The position numbers were made by a program, and so were the translations under genes. From NCBI GenBank assembly GCA_040387475.1, contig JAZKDT010000018.1, positions 1 to 64,000 on the forward strand: DNA of 64,000 nt, in the 5' to 3' direction. Shown here one piece after another: positions 53,923-63,586 of the stretch (its first letter is position 1; each line of letters begins with the position of its first letter). The notes under the pieces are model-generated. The model was not told the DNA's origin. It saw nothing but the letters and a program-made list of their open reading frames with translations, and searched no databases. This DNA comes from UBA4416 sp040387475 (GTDB lineage: Bacteria; Bacteroidota; Bacteroidia; B-17B0; Aurantibacillaceae).

Positions 53923-55011
53923 ATGAATTATTTTCAAAACAATATTTTGTTATTTGTAGTGTTGGTTATTGGTATAACCTTCATTCTTTCCGTTCTCTTT
54001 AATTCTATACTTCTCAAGTTTTCGCAAACACTGGGTGTGCGTCAGCAACAATCTACACATAAAGAGATTCGTTGGAATCCAACCATCCGTCCTTCCGTGG
54101 GTGGTATATCTTTTTTTGTCATATTTCTCTGTACGTTTATTGTTTTAAACTTCATTAATAATATGCTGCCACTTCACTATGGCAATTTAAAGATCATTGG
54201 TGTGTTTATCGTTTGCACAATTGCTTTTTTAATGGGACTGGCCGACGATGCTTACAATACACAACCATTGCTAAAATTTATCGCTCAACTCATCTGCGGA
54301 CTGGTTCTTTATTTTACCGGTACAAAAATCAGTATTTTTCCTAATGAGGCGTTTAATTTTGGACTAACCATTTTTTGGGTAATTGGGTTTATGAATTCCA
54401 TCAACATGCTGGATAATATGGACGGTATCACGACAATTGTTTCCACTGTTATTTTAACATTTGTAATTTCTCTGAATTTAAACCTTAACATGATTCTTAC
54501 TCCTATTCCCATCTTAAGCCTTGGCATATTAGGGGCATTATTGGGTTTTTTAGTGTATAATTGGCATCCCGCTAAAATGTTTATGGGCGACACCGGCAGT
54601 CAGTTTTTAGGGGCGTTTTTAGCAGTAGTTGGTATTGACTATTGTTGGAATTCTTTTTCACTGGTAAATAACACGTGGTTTTCAGTAAGTCCTGTATTAA
54701 TGGGTTTCTTATCTATAGCCCTGGTATTTATTTTGCCAATAACCGATACTGTTACCGTAAGTATCAACCGTATCAAGAGAGGCCAGTCGCCTTTTGTGGG
54801 GGGCAAAGATCACACAACCCATCATTTATTTTTTAAAGGGGTTACCGAAAAAAGAATTGCCATCTTGTTTTTTGGAGTTGGCTTGATGGGATTGGCTTTA
54901 GCTTTAAATCTTATCCTTAATTTCCAGAAAATCTGGTTGATTATTTCCATTATTTTTTGTGCCATCACTTTCGTATCTTTATATCTCAATACGATCATAA
55001 AAAGAAAGTGA
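53923..55011 (+). CDS. WecA/TagO-like undecaprenyl-phosphate sugar-1-phosphate transferase
   Basis: A 362-residue polytopic enzyme of the MraY/WecA family that starts a lipid-linked glycan by moving a sugar-1-phosphate to undecaprenyl phosphate. The catalytic Asp motifs are seen: FLMGLADDAYNTQPLLKF, NSINMLDNMDGITTIVS, HPAKMFMGDTGSQFLGAFLA, and a basic loop KRGQSPFVGGKDHTTHHLFF with the H-x-x-H-H motif. It probably uses UDP-HexNAc. About ten membrane segments. It is followed with a 4-base overlap (GTGA) by a lytic transglycosylase gene. Confidence 0.93.
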   Translation: MNYFQNNILLFVVLVIGITFILSVLFNSILLKFSQTLGVRQQQSTHKEIRWNPTIRPSVGGISFFVIFLCTFIVLNFINNMLPLHYGNLKIIGVFIVCTIAFLMGLADDAYNTQPLLKFIAQLICGLVLYFTGTKISIFPNEAFNFGLTIFWVIGFMNSINMLDNMDGITTIVSTVILTFVISLNLNLNMILTPIPILSLGILGALLGFLVYNWHPAKMFMGDTGSQFLGAFLAVVGIDYCWNSFSLVNNTWFSVSPVLMGFLSIALVFILPITDTVTVSINRIKRGQSPFVGGKDHTTHHLFFKGVTEKRIAILFFGVGLMGLALALNLILNFQKIWLIISIIFCAITFVSLYLNTIIKRK

Positions 55012-56078
55012 CCATATCTGTCTGGATATTAAAAATTTTTCGCGAACCAACTCCTCTTTACAAAAAAGCTTATGTGAGTTTTGTTTCGTGGTTCATTATT
55101 ATTTTTTTAATTGAGCTGATCATCTTCAATCCAAATCAAAATACCCTTGATTATACTAACGCTAACTTTAAAGTACTAGGGTTAAACATACCGGCTAATC
55201 TTGAGTTTGCAGGCGAAAAAGTTCCTCAAAACGATTATGAAATTAAAGAGAGTCTTGAAAAGGAATTTTTTGCCAACAAAACCTGGAAAAATTCGTCTAT
55301 CGGTTTATTTCTCAAAGCTCAAAAGTGGTTTCCATTAATTGAACCTATTCTTAAAAAAGAAGGCGTGCCTGATGACTTTAAATACGTGGCTATTATCGAA
55401 AGTCATTTATCCAATGTTGTATCTCCGGTGGGCGCTTCGGGATTCTGGCAGTTAATGCCTGTTACGGCACAACATTATGGGTTGGTTGTTAATAGTGAAG
55501 TAGATGAGCGACTGGATGTAGAGAAAGCAACCGTGGTGGCCTGCAAACACTTTAAAGACGCGCACAACTACTTTAAGAATTGGACACTCTCTGCGGCGGC
55601 ATACAACGTAGGTATAGGCGGTATACAAAATGCCTTAAAAAAACAAAACACCAACAACTATTACGATCTCTTATTGAATAAAGAGACCGGTAGTTTTATA
55701 TACAGGATCCTTGCCTACAAAACACTGCTCTCCAACCCTACTCACTTTGGTGTGAAAACAAAACTCAAAAAAACAAGCGCTTTTCCTGCTTTTAAGTTCG
55801 TGAAAGTAGATTCGTCAATTACCAATTTAACCGCTTTTGCCAAACATCTCAGTACAAATGTAATCGTTTTAAAAACTTTTAATCCATGGCTTATTGGAGA
55901 TCAATTACATAATCCTGAGAATAAAATTTATCAATTCAGGGTTCCAAAGAACAAAAACCTTGATCTGAGTGTTTACTTTAACGATGTATTTCCACAGGAG
56001 TCGGCAACCGATACAATATTCACAAAAACACTAAAAACGGATAGTTTAAAAATAATTACTGATACAATAAAAAAATGA
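55008..56078 (+). CDS. Membrane-anchored lytic transglycosylase (SLT/MltD type)
   Basis: A 356-residue protein with an N-terminal anchor (FVSWFIIIFLIELIIF), then an SLT lysozyme-like domain: FKYVAIIESHLSNVVSPVGA with the catalytic Glu, SGFWQLMPVTAQHYGLVV and LSAAAYNVGIGGIQNALK. A C-terminal LysM-like segment follows (TNVIVLKTFNPWLIGD). It would cleave the MurNAc-GlcNAc bond to form anhydro ends. The start is GTG at 55008, overlapping the preceding stop; a longer frame from 54957 lies inside that gene. Genetic coupling to polysaccharide genes suggests it opens the wall for the export machine (inference). Confidence 0.88.
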   Translation: MTISVWILKIFREPTPLYKKAYVSFVSWFIIIFLIELIIFNPNQNTLDYTNANFKVLGLNIPANLEFAGEKVPQNDYEIKESLEKEFFANKTWKNSSIGLFLKAQKWFPLIEPILKKEGVPDDFKYVAIIESHLSNVVSPVGASGFWQLMPVTAQHYGLVVNSEVDERLDVEKATVVACKHFKDAHNYFKNWTLSAAAYNVGIGGIQNALKKQNTNNYYDLLLNKETGSFIYRILAYKTLLSNPTHFGVKTKLKKTSAFPAFKFVKVDSSITNLTAFAKHLSTNVIVLKTFNPWLIGDQLHNPENKIYQFRVPKNKNLDLSVYFNDVFPQESATDTIFTKTLKTDSLKIITDTIKK

Positions 56079-56157
56079 CAAAAGAGGAAAGATACATGAT
56101 CCAGAATTTTAAACACATCTTAAATCGTTTGTCTTAAATCTTTAATCTGCACTAAAT

Positions 56158-59013
56158 ATGGAAGACGAACAAATAGAAGTTATCGGTGCAAGGGCACATA
56201 ACTTAAAAGATATATCACTTACAATACCCCGTAACAAATTAGTAGTACTTACCGGACTTAGCGGAAGCGGCAAATCATCACTCGCTTTTGACACCATCTA
56301 CGCTGAAGGACAACGCCGCTATATCGAAAGCTTTTCAAGTTATGCGCGCCAGTTTTTAGGAAATATGGAACGCCCTGATGTGGATAAGATATCAGGATTA
56401 AGCCCTGTTATCTCTATTGAACAAAAAACCGTAAACAAAAATCCAAGATCAACGGTTGGTACAATCACCGAGATCTACGATTTTCTACGTTTGTTGTTTG
56501 CGCGTTCGGGAGAAGCCTATTCGTACGTGACAGGCGAAAAAATGGTGCGCTACAGCGATGATCAGATCATTGACCTTATCCTTGAAAAGTATAAAGACAA
56601 AAAAATAAATTTGCTGGCTCCAGTAGTTAAAGGTCGTAAAGGACACTATCGCGAATTGTTTGAAGATGTACGCAAAAAAGGATTTAATAAAGTGCGAATT
56701 GATGGCGCTATTGTAGATATTACACCAAAAATGCAGGTAGATCGTTACAAGATTCATGATATCGAAATCGTGGTAGATCGTCTGGAAATAGTTAAAGATA
56801 TAAAAGTACGTTTGTATCAATCGTTGCAAACTGCGATGAAGCAAGGCAAAGGAACGATCATGGTACTGGAGCATGAAGAAGAAACAAAAACCAAAAAGAA
56901 AACAACACAGGCTTTCGGGTTCGGAAAAGTCCAGTTCTTTAGCCGTTCGTTAATGTGCCCCACATCCGGCATTTCTTACGATGAACCTGCACCTAATTTA
57001 TTTTCCTTCAACTCACCATACGGAGCTTGTCCACATTGCAACGGATTAGGCGTTGTATCAGAAGTGGATATTAGTAAGATCGTTCCTAATCAATCCATAT
57101 CCATTCGCAAAGGAGCTATTGCCCCACTGGGACCATCCAAAAGCATATGGGTATTTAAACAAATTGAAGCAATCGGTGAAAAATATAAATTTACGTTGGA
57201 TACGCCTTTTGAAGATATACCCGAAGAAGCCGTAAATATTTTATTGAATGGAACAGAAGAACTATTTACTGTAAAATCTGACACGAATGCTAATGGCTAC
57301 AGCTCTGCTTTTGACGGTATTGCTACCCATATTTCACGCCAGGCCGAAGAAGATCCCTCTCCTGCTATGTTACGTTGGGTAGAAGGGTTTACCAATAAAA
57401 TAAATTGTTCGGTGTGTAATGGAACCCGCTTAAAAAAAGAAGCGCTTTATTTTAAAATTGACAAAAAAAATATTTCTGAATTATCGGAAATGGATATCAA
57501 TATTTTAGGAGATTGGTTCAACGGCATAGAAAAACGGTTGAGCAAATCCCAAAACGTGATCGCTAAAGAAGTACTGAAAGAGATCCGTACACGAATTGGT
57601 TTTTTGCTCGAAGTTGGTTTGGATTATGTAACATTAAATCGCTCTTCCAAAACCCTGAGTGGTGGTGAAGCTCAGCGTATTCGGTTAGCTACACAAATTG
57701 GCTCTCAACTCGTGGGTGTACTGTATATTTTAGATGAACCCAGTATTGGTTTACATCAACGGGATAACGTTCGTTTAATTGATGCGCTTAAAAATTTACG
57801 GGATGTAGGGAACAGTGTATTGGTTGTTGAGCATGACAAAGATATGATTGTTGAAAGTGATTATGTGATTGATATTGGGCCTGGCGCAGGTGTGCATGGT
57901 GGTCGAGTAATTGCTGCGGCTCCACCAAAAGAGATGCTCAAATTCAATACCATTACGGCGGATTATATCACCGGCAAAAGAAGTATTGAAGTTCCTAAAG
58001 TTCGCCGCAAAGGCAATGGAAAAAAGCTGGTATTGAAAGGTTGTACCGGTCATAATTTAAAAAATGTGAGTGTTGAAATTCCTCTGGGTAAGTTTATTTG
58101 CGTTACGGGCGTGAGTGGCAGCGGTAAATCGAGCCTCATCAATGAAACGCTCTACCCTATTTTAAGCAACTATTTTTATAATTCCGAAAAACGTCCTTTA
58201 CCTCATAAGTCATTTACGGGCCTCGAACATATTGATAAAGTGATTGATATTGATCAATCTCCCATTGGTCGTACACCAAGGAGTAATCCGGCAACTTATA
58301 CCAGCGTATTTTCTGACATCCGAAACTTGTTTGCAGAATTGCCGGAGTCGAAAATAAGAGGCTATAAACCGGGCCGCTTTTCGTTTAATGTTAAAGGTGG
58401 ACGATGCGAAATATGCGGCGGAGCAGGTGTAAAAACAATTGAAATGAATTTCCTTCCCGATGTTTATGTGAATTGCGATGGCTGCAACGGCAAACGTTAT
58501 AACCGCGAAACGCTGGAGGTGCGTTATAAAGGGAAATCGATCAGTGATGTATTAAACATGACCATTGACCAGGCCTGTGAATATTTTGAACACCTTCCCA
58601 ATATTTTTCGCCAGGTAAAAACGTTACAGGATGTTGGATTGGGATACATTACACTGGGTCAACAAGCAACCACTCTAAGCGGGGGAGAAGCTCAACGGGT
58701 AAAGCTATCTACCGAGTTAAGTAAACGCGATACCGGTAACACCTTGTATATTTTAGATGAGCCTACTACCGGACTCCATTTCGAAGACATCAGAATTTTG
58801 CTAGGCGTATTAAATCGTTTGGTTGATCATGGTAATACTGTGTTGGTAATCGAACATAACATGGACATTATTAAAGTAGCAGACCATTTAATCGACGTTG
58901 GTATGGAAGGCGGAAAAGGAGGCGGAGAGATTTTGTTTACCGGAACACCCGAAGAACTCGTGAAATTTAAAAAAGGCTACACTGCTCCTTTTCTTAAAAA
59001 AGAGTTGATGTAG
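56158..59013 (+). CDS. uvrA: UvrABC system protein A
   Basis: The damage-recognition ATPase of nucleotide excision repair; 951 residues, full length. First ATPase: VLTGLSGSGKSSLAFDTIY (Walker A, about residues 30-48), signature LSGGEAQRIRLATQIGS, Walker B LYILDEPSIGLHQRD. Second: VTGVSGSGKSSLINETLY (about 647-664), LSGGEAQRVKLSTELS, LYILDEPTTGLHFED. Zinc modules: GACPHCNGLG with CSVCNGTRLK, and GRCEICGGAG with NCDGCNGKRYN. It is 79 bp after the transglycosylase gene and is unlikely to be functionally tied to it. Confidence 0.98.
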   Translation: MEDEQIEVIGARAHNLKDISLTIPRNKLVVLTGLSGSGKSSLAFDTIYAEGQRRYIESFSSYARQFLGNMERPDVDKISGLSPVISIEQKTVNKNPRSTVGTITEIYDFLRLLFARSGEAYSYVTGEKMVRYSDDQIIDLILEKYKDKKINLLAPVVKGRKGHYRELFEDVRKKGFNKVRIDGAIVDITPKMQVDRYKIHDIEIVVDRLEIVKDIKVRLYQSLQTAMKQGKGTIMVLEHEEETKTKKKTTQAFGFGKVQFFSRSLMCPTSGISYDEPAPNLFSFNSPYGACPHCNGLGVVSEVDISKIVPNQSISIRKGAIAPLGPSKSIWVFKQIEAIGEKYKFTLDTPFEDIPEEAVNILLNGTEELFTVKSDTNANGYSSAFDGIATHISRQAEEDPSPAMLRWVEGFTNKINCSVCNGTRLKKEALYFKIDKKNISELSEMDINILGDWFNGIEKRLSKSQNVIAKEVLKEIRTRIGFLLEVGLDYVTLNRSSKTLSGGEAQRIRLATQIGSQLVGVLYILDEPSIGLHQRDNVRLIDALKNLRDVGNSVLVVEHDKDMIVESDYVIDIGPGAGVHGGRVIAAAPPKEMLKFNTITADYITGKRSIEVPKVRRKGNGKKLVLKGCTGHNLKNVSVEIPLGKFICVTGVSGSGKSSLINETLYPILSNYFYNSEKRPLPHKSFTGLEHIDKVIDIDQSPIGRTPRSNPATYTSVFSDIRNLFAELPESKIRGYKPGRFSFNVKGGRCEICGGAGVKTIEMNFLPDVYVNCDGCNGKRYNRETLEVRYKGKSISDVLNMTIDQACEYFEHLPNIFRQVKTLQDVGLGYITLGQQATTLSGGEAQRVKLSTELSKRDTGNTLYILDEPTTGLHFEDIRILLGVLNRLVDHGNTVLVIEHNMDIIKVADHLIDVGMEGGKGGGEILFTGTPEELVKFKKGYTAPFLKKELM

Positions 59014-59128
59014 GGTTATTGTGTCCGCTTTTAAAGGTTCTTATTATGTGGAAAAAGGACAACAAATAAGTGCCTGACATGCGTTTTTTGGGCTGGTTAA
59101 AAATTTGCTGTCATTTTATAAAACTAAA

Positions 59129-60361
59129 ATGGCAGAACTTAAACGAACCTTAAATCTTTCAGAAGTTATTTTCTTTGCGGCGGGTGTTATTTTAGGCGCC
59201 GGTATTTATGCAGTAGTTGGCAAAGCTGCCGGCGTGAGCGGCAATATGCTTTGGCTATCCTTTTCTATATCTGCGTTTACAGCGATCCTTTCATTATTCG
59301 CCTACGCCGAATTAGTTGCGTTGTACCCTAAATCAGGCGGTGAGTTCTCATTTGTAAAGGAAGCTACCGGATTAGGATGGGCAAATGCTATAGGGATAAT
59401 GGTTGCGCTAAGCGGCATAGTCTCATCAGCCACTATTGCCATTGGTTTTGCAGGTTACCTGGGTGAGTTATTGGATTTCCCTGAAAAAATAGCCGCACTC
59501 TGCATTATTGGGCTGCTCTTCCTGGTGAATGTGCTCGGCATTAAACATTCCTCCGTTGTAAATATCATCTTTACTATTATCGAAACCTGCGGTTTGCTTT
59601 TTGTTATTTATTCTGCAGCGCCCGCAATTGGCGATGTCAATTATTTTGAAATGCCTGAAAATGGCATTCATGGATTTTTACTGGGTGCCGCCATTTGCTT
59701 TTTTGCTTTTACAGGTTTTGAGGACGCAGTAAAATTATCGGAAGAAACAAAGGATCCTGAAAAGAATATACCCAGAGCCCTTTTTATAGCATCTGTTATC
59801 GTCATCATTATTTACCTCGCGATTTCCTTTGTTGTAATCAGCATGATCCCTTTCAACGAATTAGCTAATTCCGATAGCCCACTTGCTACAGTGGTTGAAA
59901 AGCGTTTTGGTCAAACAGGAGCCATCATTATTTCCGTAGTAGCTTTATTCTCCACCTCCAATTCTCTACTTTCAAATATGTTGGGATCGTCGCGCGTTAT
60001 CTATAACATAGGTAAAGAAAATAAGAAAGTAAAAATACTTTCTAAAGTCTTGCCTAAACGAAAAACACCGATTGTAGGGCTTGCCATTGCAGCACTGATT
60101 GCGGCCACTTTTTCCCTGATCGGAAAAGTTGAAATTGTGGCACTCATCACTAACTTTTTTATGTTCCTTACCTTTATGATCATTAATGCAACCGTTATTT
60201 ACCTGAGAAAAAAGAAACCTGATCTGGCGAGGCCTTTTAAAATTCCCTTTAATATTAATAATATTCCGGTTATGAGTGTTCTCGCTATTGTTATGCTTCT
60301 GGTTTTAACGGGCTACAGCATTTACGGATTGGCTACAGGCAATTCCTTTGGCGGACATTAG
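59129..60361 (+). CDS. APC family amino acid permease
   Basis: A 410-residue transporter with about 12 helices. The first helix has the unwound substrate motif GAGIYAVVGKAAG; others are YAELVALYPKSGGEFSFV, FFAFTGFEDAVKLSEETKDP (helix 6, with the amino-acid-binding Phe region) and PKRKTPIVGLAIAALI. It belongs to the APC superfamily near the cationic/broad-range permeases; the substrate cannot be deduced. The ATG at 59129 is preferred over an in-frame codon at 59105 because the usual short N-terminus (MAELKRTLNLSE) starts there. Confidence 0.92.
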   Translation: MAELKRTLNLSEVIFFAAGVILGAGIYAVVGKAAGVSGNMLWLSFSISAFTAILSLFAYAELVALYPKSGGEFSFVKEATGLGWANAIGIMVALSGIVSSATIAIGFAGYLGELLDFPEKIAALCIIGLLFLVNVLGIKHSSVVNIIFTIIETCGLLFVIYSAAPAIGDVNYFEMPENGIHGFLLGAAICFFAFTGFEDAVKLSEETKDPEKNIPRALFIASVIVIIIYLAISFVVISMIPFNELANSDSPLATVVEKRFGQTGAIIISVVALFSTSNSLLSNMLGSSRVIYNIGKENKKVKILSKVLPKRKTPIVGLAIAALIAATFSLIGKVEIVALITNFFMFLTFMIINATVIYLRKKKPDLARPFKIPFNINNIPVMSVLAIVMLLVLTGYSIYGLATGNSFGGH

Positions 60362-60568
60362 TTTTTTAGTAGCTACCGTGCCTTAAGTGCATTACACCTT
60401 ACCTTTGGGTATGATAGTTATCCGAATGGTATTTCCTGCATAAGTTCAGGTTCAAAAATCCTTCATATATCCATATTTAAATACAGATTCGTATATTCGT
60501 ATGAGATTAGAAATGAACATTCAAATTCCTATTAAAAACTAAGCGCTCAATATTAATAAACGCATTAT

Positions 60569-61282
60569 ATGACTCCTGATAAAGAAGATAAAATAAGAAA
60601 AGCATTTGCATCAAAAGATTGGAACGACGTTAAAGCCTCAGATAGCTGGCAGATTTTTAAGATCATGAGTGAATTTGTAAATGGGTTCGAGAAAATGCAA
60701 CAGATCGGTCCATGTGTTTCTATATTTGGCTCAGCCCGTACCAAACCCGAAAATAAATACTATATACTGGCTGAAGAAATTGCTTTTAAATTAACACAGC
60801 AAGGTTACGGTATTATCACCGGTGGTGGACCCGGCATTATGGAAGCAGCAAATAAAGGTGCTAAACGCGGAAAGGGAAATTCGGTTGGTTTAAATATTAC
60901 ATTACCGTTTGAACAAAAACCAAACGATTACATTGACCGCGATAAAAGCATCGACTTTAATTATTTCTTTGTGCGAAAAACTGTTTTCTTAAAGTACTCC
61001 CAGGGATTTATAGGTATGCCTGGTGGCTTCGGAACCATTGATGAATTATTTGAATCATTGACATTAGTGCAAACAAATAAAATTGCAGAATTTCCGGTTG
61101 TATTAGTTGGCAAGGAATACTGGAGTGGTTTAATTACATGGATTGAAGAGACCATGCTGGCCAAAGAAAGCAACATCAATGTAATTGATATGGACCTTTT
61201 TAAAATTGTAGATACTGCCGATGACGCTGTTAAACATATTGTAGATTTCTATAGCAAATATTTACTCAAACCAAATTTTTAA
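60569..61282 (+). CDS. LOG family protein (TIGR00730 type)
   Basis: A 237-residue Rossmann-like protein. The LOG phosphoribohydrolase motifs are present: CVSIFGSARTKPENKYY, IITGGGPGIMEAANKGAKRG (about residues 89-108) and MPGGFGTIDELFESLTLVQT (about 151-170). Such enzymes hydrolyse N6-modified AMP or other nucleotide monophosphates; many bacterial members are general nucleosidases or lysine decarboxylase look-alikes. An N-terminal extension of about 45 residues precedes the core. It is preceded by a 207-base spacer that contains a TACCTTTG box at 60400-60407 and a GATTCGTATATTCGTA element. Confidence 0.93.
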   Translation: MTPDKEDKIRKAFASKDWNDVKASDSWQIFKIMSEFVNGFEKMQQIGPCVSIFGSARTKPENKYYILAEEIAFKLTQQGYGIITGGGPGIMEAANKGAKRGKGNSVGLNITLPFEQKPNDYIDRDKSIDFNYFFVRKTVFLKYSQGFIGMPGGFGTIDELFESLTLVQTNKIAEFPVVLVGKEYWSGLITWIEETMLAKESNINVIDMDLFKIVDTADDAVKHIVDFYSKYLLKPNF

Positions 61283-61409
61283 TTTTAGGGTTACGAATCT
61301 TATACTATATACGAGTCACGCTTAACAGTTCTCATACACAGATTCACACATTTGCATAATTCATCATCAATGCTTGGATCTTAATTATAATTTAAAAACT
61401 AAACAAAAT

Positions 61410-62180
61410 ATGAAAACAATCTTAATTACAGGAAGTAGCAGTGGTATCGGGCTGGGAATAGCACGCGAATTTGCAAAAACAAAACAATACAATATCATTT
61501 TTAACGGGCTGGAAGCTAACGGACAAGAAATTGCCGATGGTGTTGGTAAAGAATTCGGTATCGATGTAATGTTTAGCAATGCCAATATGCTGAAGCCTGA
61601 AGAATTAAGAAAAATGGTAGATGATGCGGTTTCGAAATTCGGCAAAATAGATGTATTAGTAAACAACGCGGGCATTCAGCATGTATCCCCTATTGAAGAT
61701 TTCCCTGACGAAAAATGGGCGGCCATTATCGGCATTAACTTAACCTCGGCTTTTTATTTAACCAAAGCTGTTTGGAAAGGTATGAAAGAACGCAAATTCG
61801 GACGTGTCATCAACATTGCTTCTGCGCACGGATTAGTAGCTTCTGAATTTAAAAGCGCCTATGTTGCCAGTAAACATGGTATTGTTGGCTTTACTAAAAC
61901 GATAGCATTAGAAGGAGCTCCTTTTGGTATTACTGCCAATGCTATTTGCCCCGGTTATGTAAAAACACCTTTGGTAGAAAAACAAATTGCTGATCAGGCC
62001 AAAGCGCATAACATGAGCGAAACCGATGTTGTAAATAAAGTAATGCTCCTGAAACAAGCTGTAAAGGAATTTGTAGCCGTTGAAGAACTCGGCCAACTGG
62101 CCGTATTTTTAGCATCAGATGTTGCCAAAACGATGACCGGAACAGCTTTACCTGTTGATGGTGGTTGGAATGCGCAGTAA
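61410..62180 (+). CDS. 3-hydroxybutyrate dehydrogenase (SDR family)
   Basis: A 256-residue short-chain dehydrogenase. NAD-binding GSSSGIGLGIAREFA, NNAGIQHVSPIEDFPDEKWA, the catalytic Ser/Tyr/Lys (INIASAHGLVASEFKSAYVA and SKHGIVGFTK), CPGYVKTPLVEKQIADQAK, and the C-terminal MTGTALPVDGGWNAQ. The insertion with VNKVMLLKQAVKEFV, and the AIQHVSPIE-type sequence, match D-3-hydroxybutyrate dehydrogenases (TIGR01963 type). It converts 3-hydroxybutyrate and acetoacetate. The ATG at 61410 is chosen over 61374 because it gives the standard N-terminus MKTILITGSSSGIG. Confidence 0.93.
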   Translation: MKTILITGSSSGIGLGIAREFAKTKQYNIIFNGLEANGQEIADGVGKEFGIDVMFSNANMLKPEELRKMVDDAVSKFGKIDVLVNNAGIQHVSPIEDFPDEKWAAIIGINLTSAFYLTKAVWKGMKERKFGRVINIASAHGLVASEFKSAYVASKHGIVGFTKTIALEGAPFGITANAICPGYVKTPLVEKQIADQAKAHNMSETDVVNKVMLLKQAVKEFVAVEELGQLAVFLASDVAKTMTGTALPVDGGWNAQ

Positions 62181-62200
62181 GTTCAAAACATTAAAAAAAA

Positions 62201-62668
62201 ATGATAACGGTAGTTGAAACACGAGACTATAAACTAATTGCGGCACTTAATGAAGAGGTCCAAAATCTGCATGCCTCGCTCCATCCCGAAATGTTTAAGC
62301 CATTCGTGAAATCAGATATGGAGAAAGCGCTGGAAAATTATCTCAACGAACCCAACGCATACGGCTATCTGGTGCAAAAGGACGGCATCGCCATAGGCTG
62401 TGCAGTATTTTTTATTAGAGAAGCAAAGGAAAATGCATTTCACTATACTATTAAGACACTATACGTTGACCAGATATCAGTTTTAACAAAACATCAAAGA
62501 ACCGGTGCAGGAAAGATGCTGATGGATCAGGCCGAAAAACTGGCAAAAGAAAAGTCTATACAAAAAATCGAATTGGATCACTGGAGTGCTAACGTTGTTG
62601 CTGCTTCGTATTTTAGAAAATCCGGTTACAAACTTTACAGAGAAAGATTATTTAAAGTTATTATTTAA
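62201..62668 (+). CDS. GNAT family N-acetyltransferase
   Basis: A 155-residue acetyltransferase with the fold order expected: residues 1-60 substrate part, strands at GYLVQKDGIAIGCAVFFI and TLYVDQISVLTKHQRTGAG, the acetyl-CoA loop HQRTGAGKMLMDQAE (about 103-117), and ELDHWSANVVAASYFRKSGY. The acceptor is unknown. It begins 20 bp after the dehydrogenase gene and may be co-transcribed. Confidence 0.9.
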   Translation: MITVVETRDYKLIAALNEEVQNLHASLHPEMFKPFVKSDMEKALENYLNEPNAYGYLVQKDGIAIGCAVFFIREAKENAFHYTIKTLYVDQISVLTKHQRTGAGKMLMDQAEKLAKEKSIQKIELDHWSANVVAASYFRKSGYKLYRERLFKVII

Positions 62669-62733
62669 GCTCTATTAACATCACCCGGCTCCAAAAAACA
62701 AACTCCGGAACTCAGCATCAAAGTACTTATAAG

Positions 62734-63513
62734 ATGAACTTTAAAACACTGGCTCCTGATAAATCCGTCTCTTTATTTGTAAAAAATATCCTTGTATTTG
62801 AAAGAACAGACCCTGAGCTGAAAACCGTACTACCCTTTTATGCCGACGGTTACCCGGGGTTACTATTTCAGGAAACTACGAAGGGGTTAATTGTAGAACC
62901 TCACAATAAAATAATGCCTGAAATGTTCCTGTATGGCCAGACTTTAAAACCCATTGAATTGGTTATGACTGGCCCTTACAAATTGATCATATACCAAGTA
63001 TATCCTTTTGTATTAAAAAGTTTGTTCAATCTTTCCCATAAAGATCTTAATGATAACTGCTACGATCTTAATCAATTAGACAGTTCTCGCGGAATTGACG
63101 TGCTAAAAAGTATAAAGCAAACATCGAGCCTTGATAAAAGAATTAAAATTATTTCCCGGCTGTTGATCACGCTATTTAACAACAAAAAAGAAGAACTGGA
63201 CATACCTATTGCATCCGCCATTCAAATGATCATTCACAATAAAGGACAAGTCACGATTAGCGATCTTTATACAAAGCTGCACCTTACGGAACGTACATTT
63301 GAACGTAGATTTTTTAATTCGGCGGGTGTTACAGCAAAGCAATTTTCCAAGATCATTCAGTTTCAGCACTCCCTCGAGCAATTAAAGTTAAAAGATTACA
63401 CCAAACTTACCGACATTGTATATGCCAATGGATTTGCCGACCAGTCCCATTTCATAAAAGTGTTCAAGGCATTTACGGGCAAAACACCCTTCGCTTTTAC
63501 ATCGAAAAAATAA
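62734..63513 (+). CDS. AraC family transcriptional regulator
   Basis: A 259-residue regulator. The C-terminal 100 residues are an AraC double helix-turn-helix: GQVTISDLYTKLHLTERTFE, then RRFFNSAGVTAKQFSKIIQF and TKLTDIVYANGFADQSHFIK, VFKAFTGKTPFAF. The N-terminal half (residues 1-140; DGYPGLLFQE, YPFVLKSLFNLS) resembles the DUF6597-type sensor domain common in Bacteroidota AraC proteins. It probably controls nearby genes such as the following DUF1772 gene, or a stress response; the effector is unknown. Confidence 0.92.
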   Translation: MNFKTLAPDKSVSLFVKNILVFERTDPELKTVLPFYADGYPGLLFQETTKGLIVEPHNKIMPEMFLYGQTLKPIELVMTGPYKLIIYQVYPFVLKSLFNLSHKDLNDNCYDLNQLDSSRGIDVLKSIKQTSSLDKRIKIISRLLITLFNNKKEELDIPIASAIQMIIHNKGQVTISDLYTKLHLTERTFERRFFNSAGVTAKQFSKIIQFQHSLEQLKLKDYTKLTDIVYANGFADQSHFIKVFKAFTGKTPFAFTSKK

Positions 63514-63553
63514 TTTTGTCGGTTTTGTTCTATTTTCGGGCTGAATGCATCTT

Positions 63554-63561
63554 TAACTTTG
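63554..63561 (+). promoter_or_regulatory. -7 box for the DUF1772 gene
   Basis: TAACTTTG matches TAnnTTTG, 25 bases before the ATG. The nearest upstream TTG is about 26 bp away, longer than usual. Confidence 0.5.
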
Positions 63562-63586
63562 CATCATAAATTTTTAATATACGAAT

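Noticed and set aside
60411..60443. A possible 10-codon leader peptide just after a TACCTTTG box upstream of the LOG gene
   Set aside because: Too short, no attenuator-like hairpins, and the box lacks a -33 partner.
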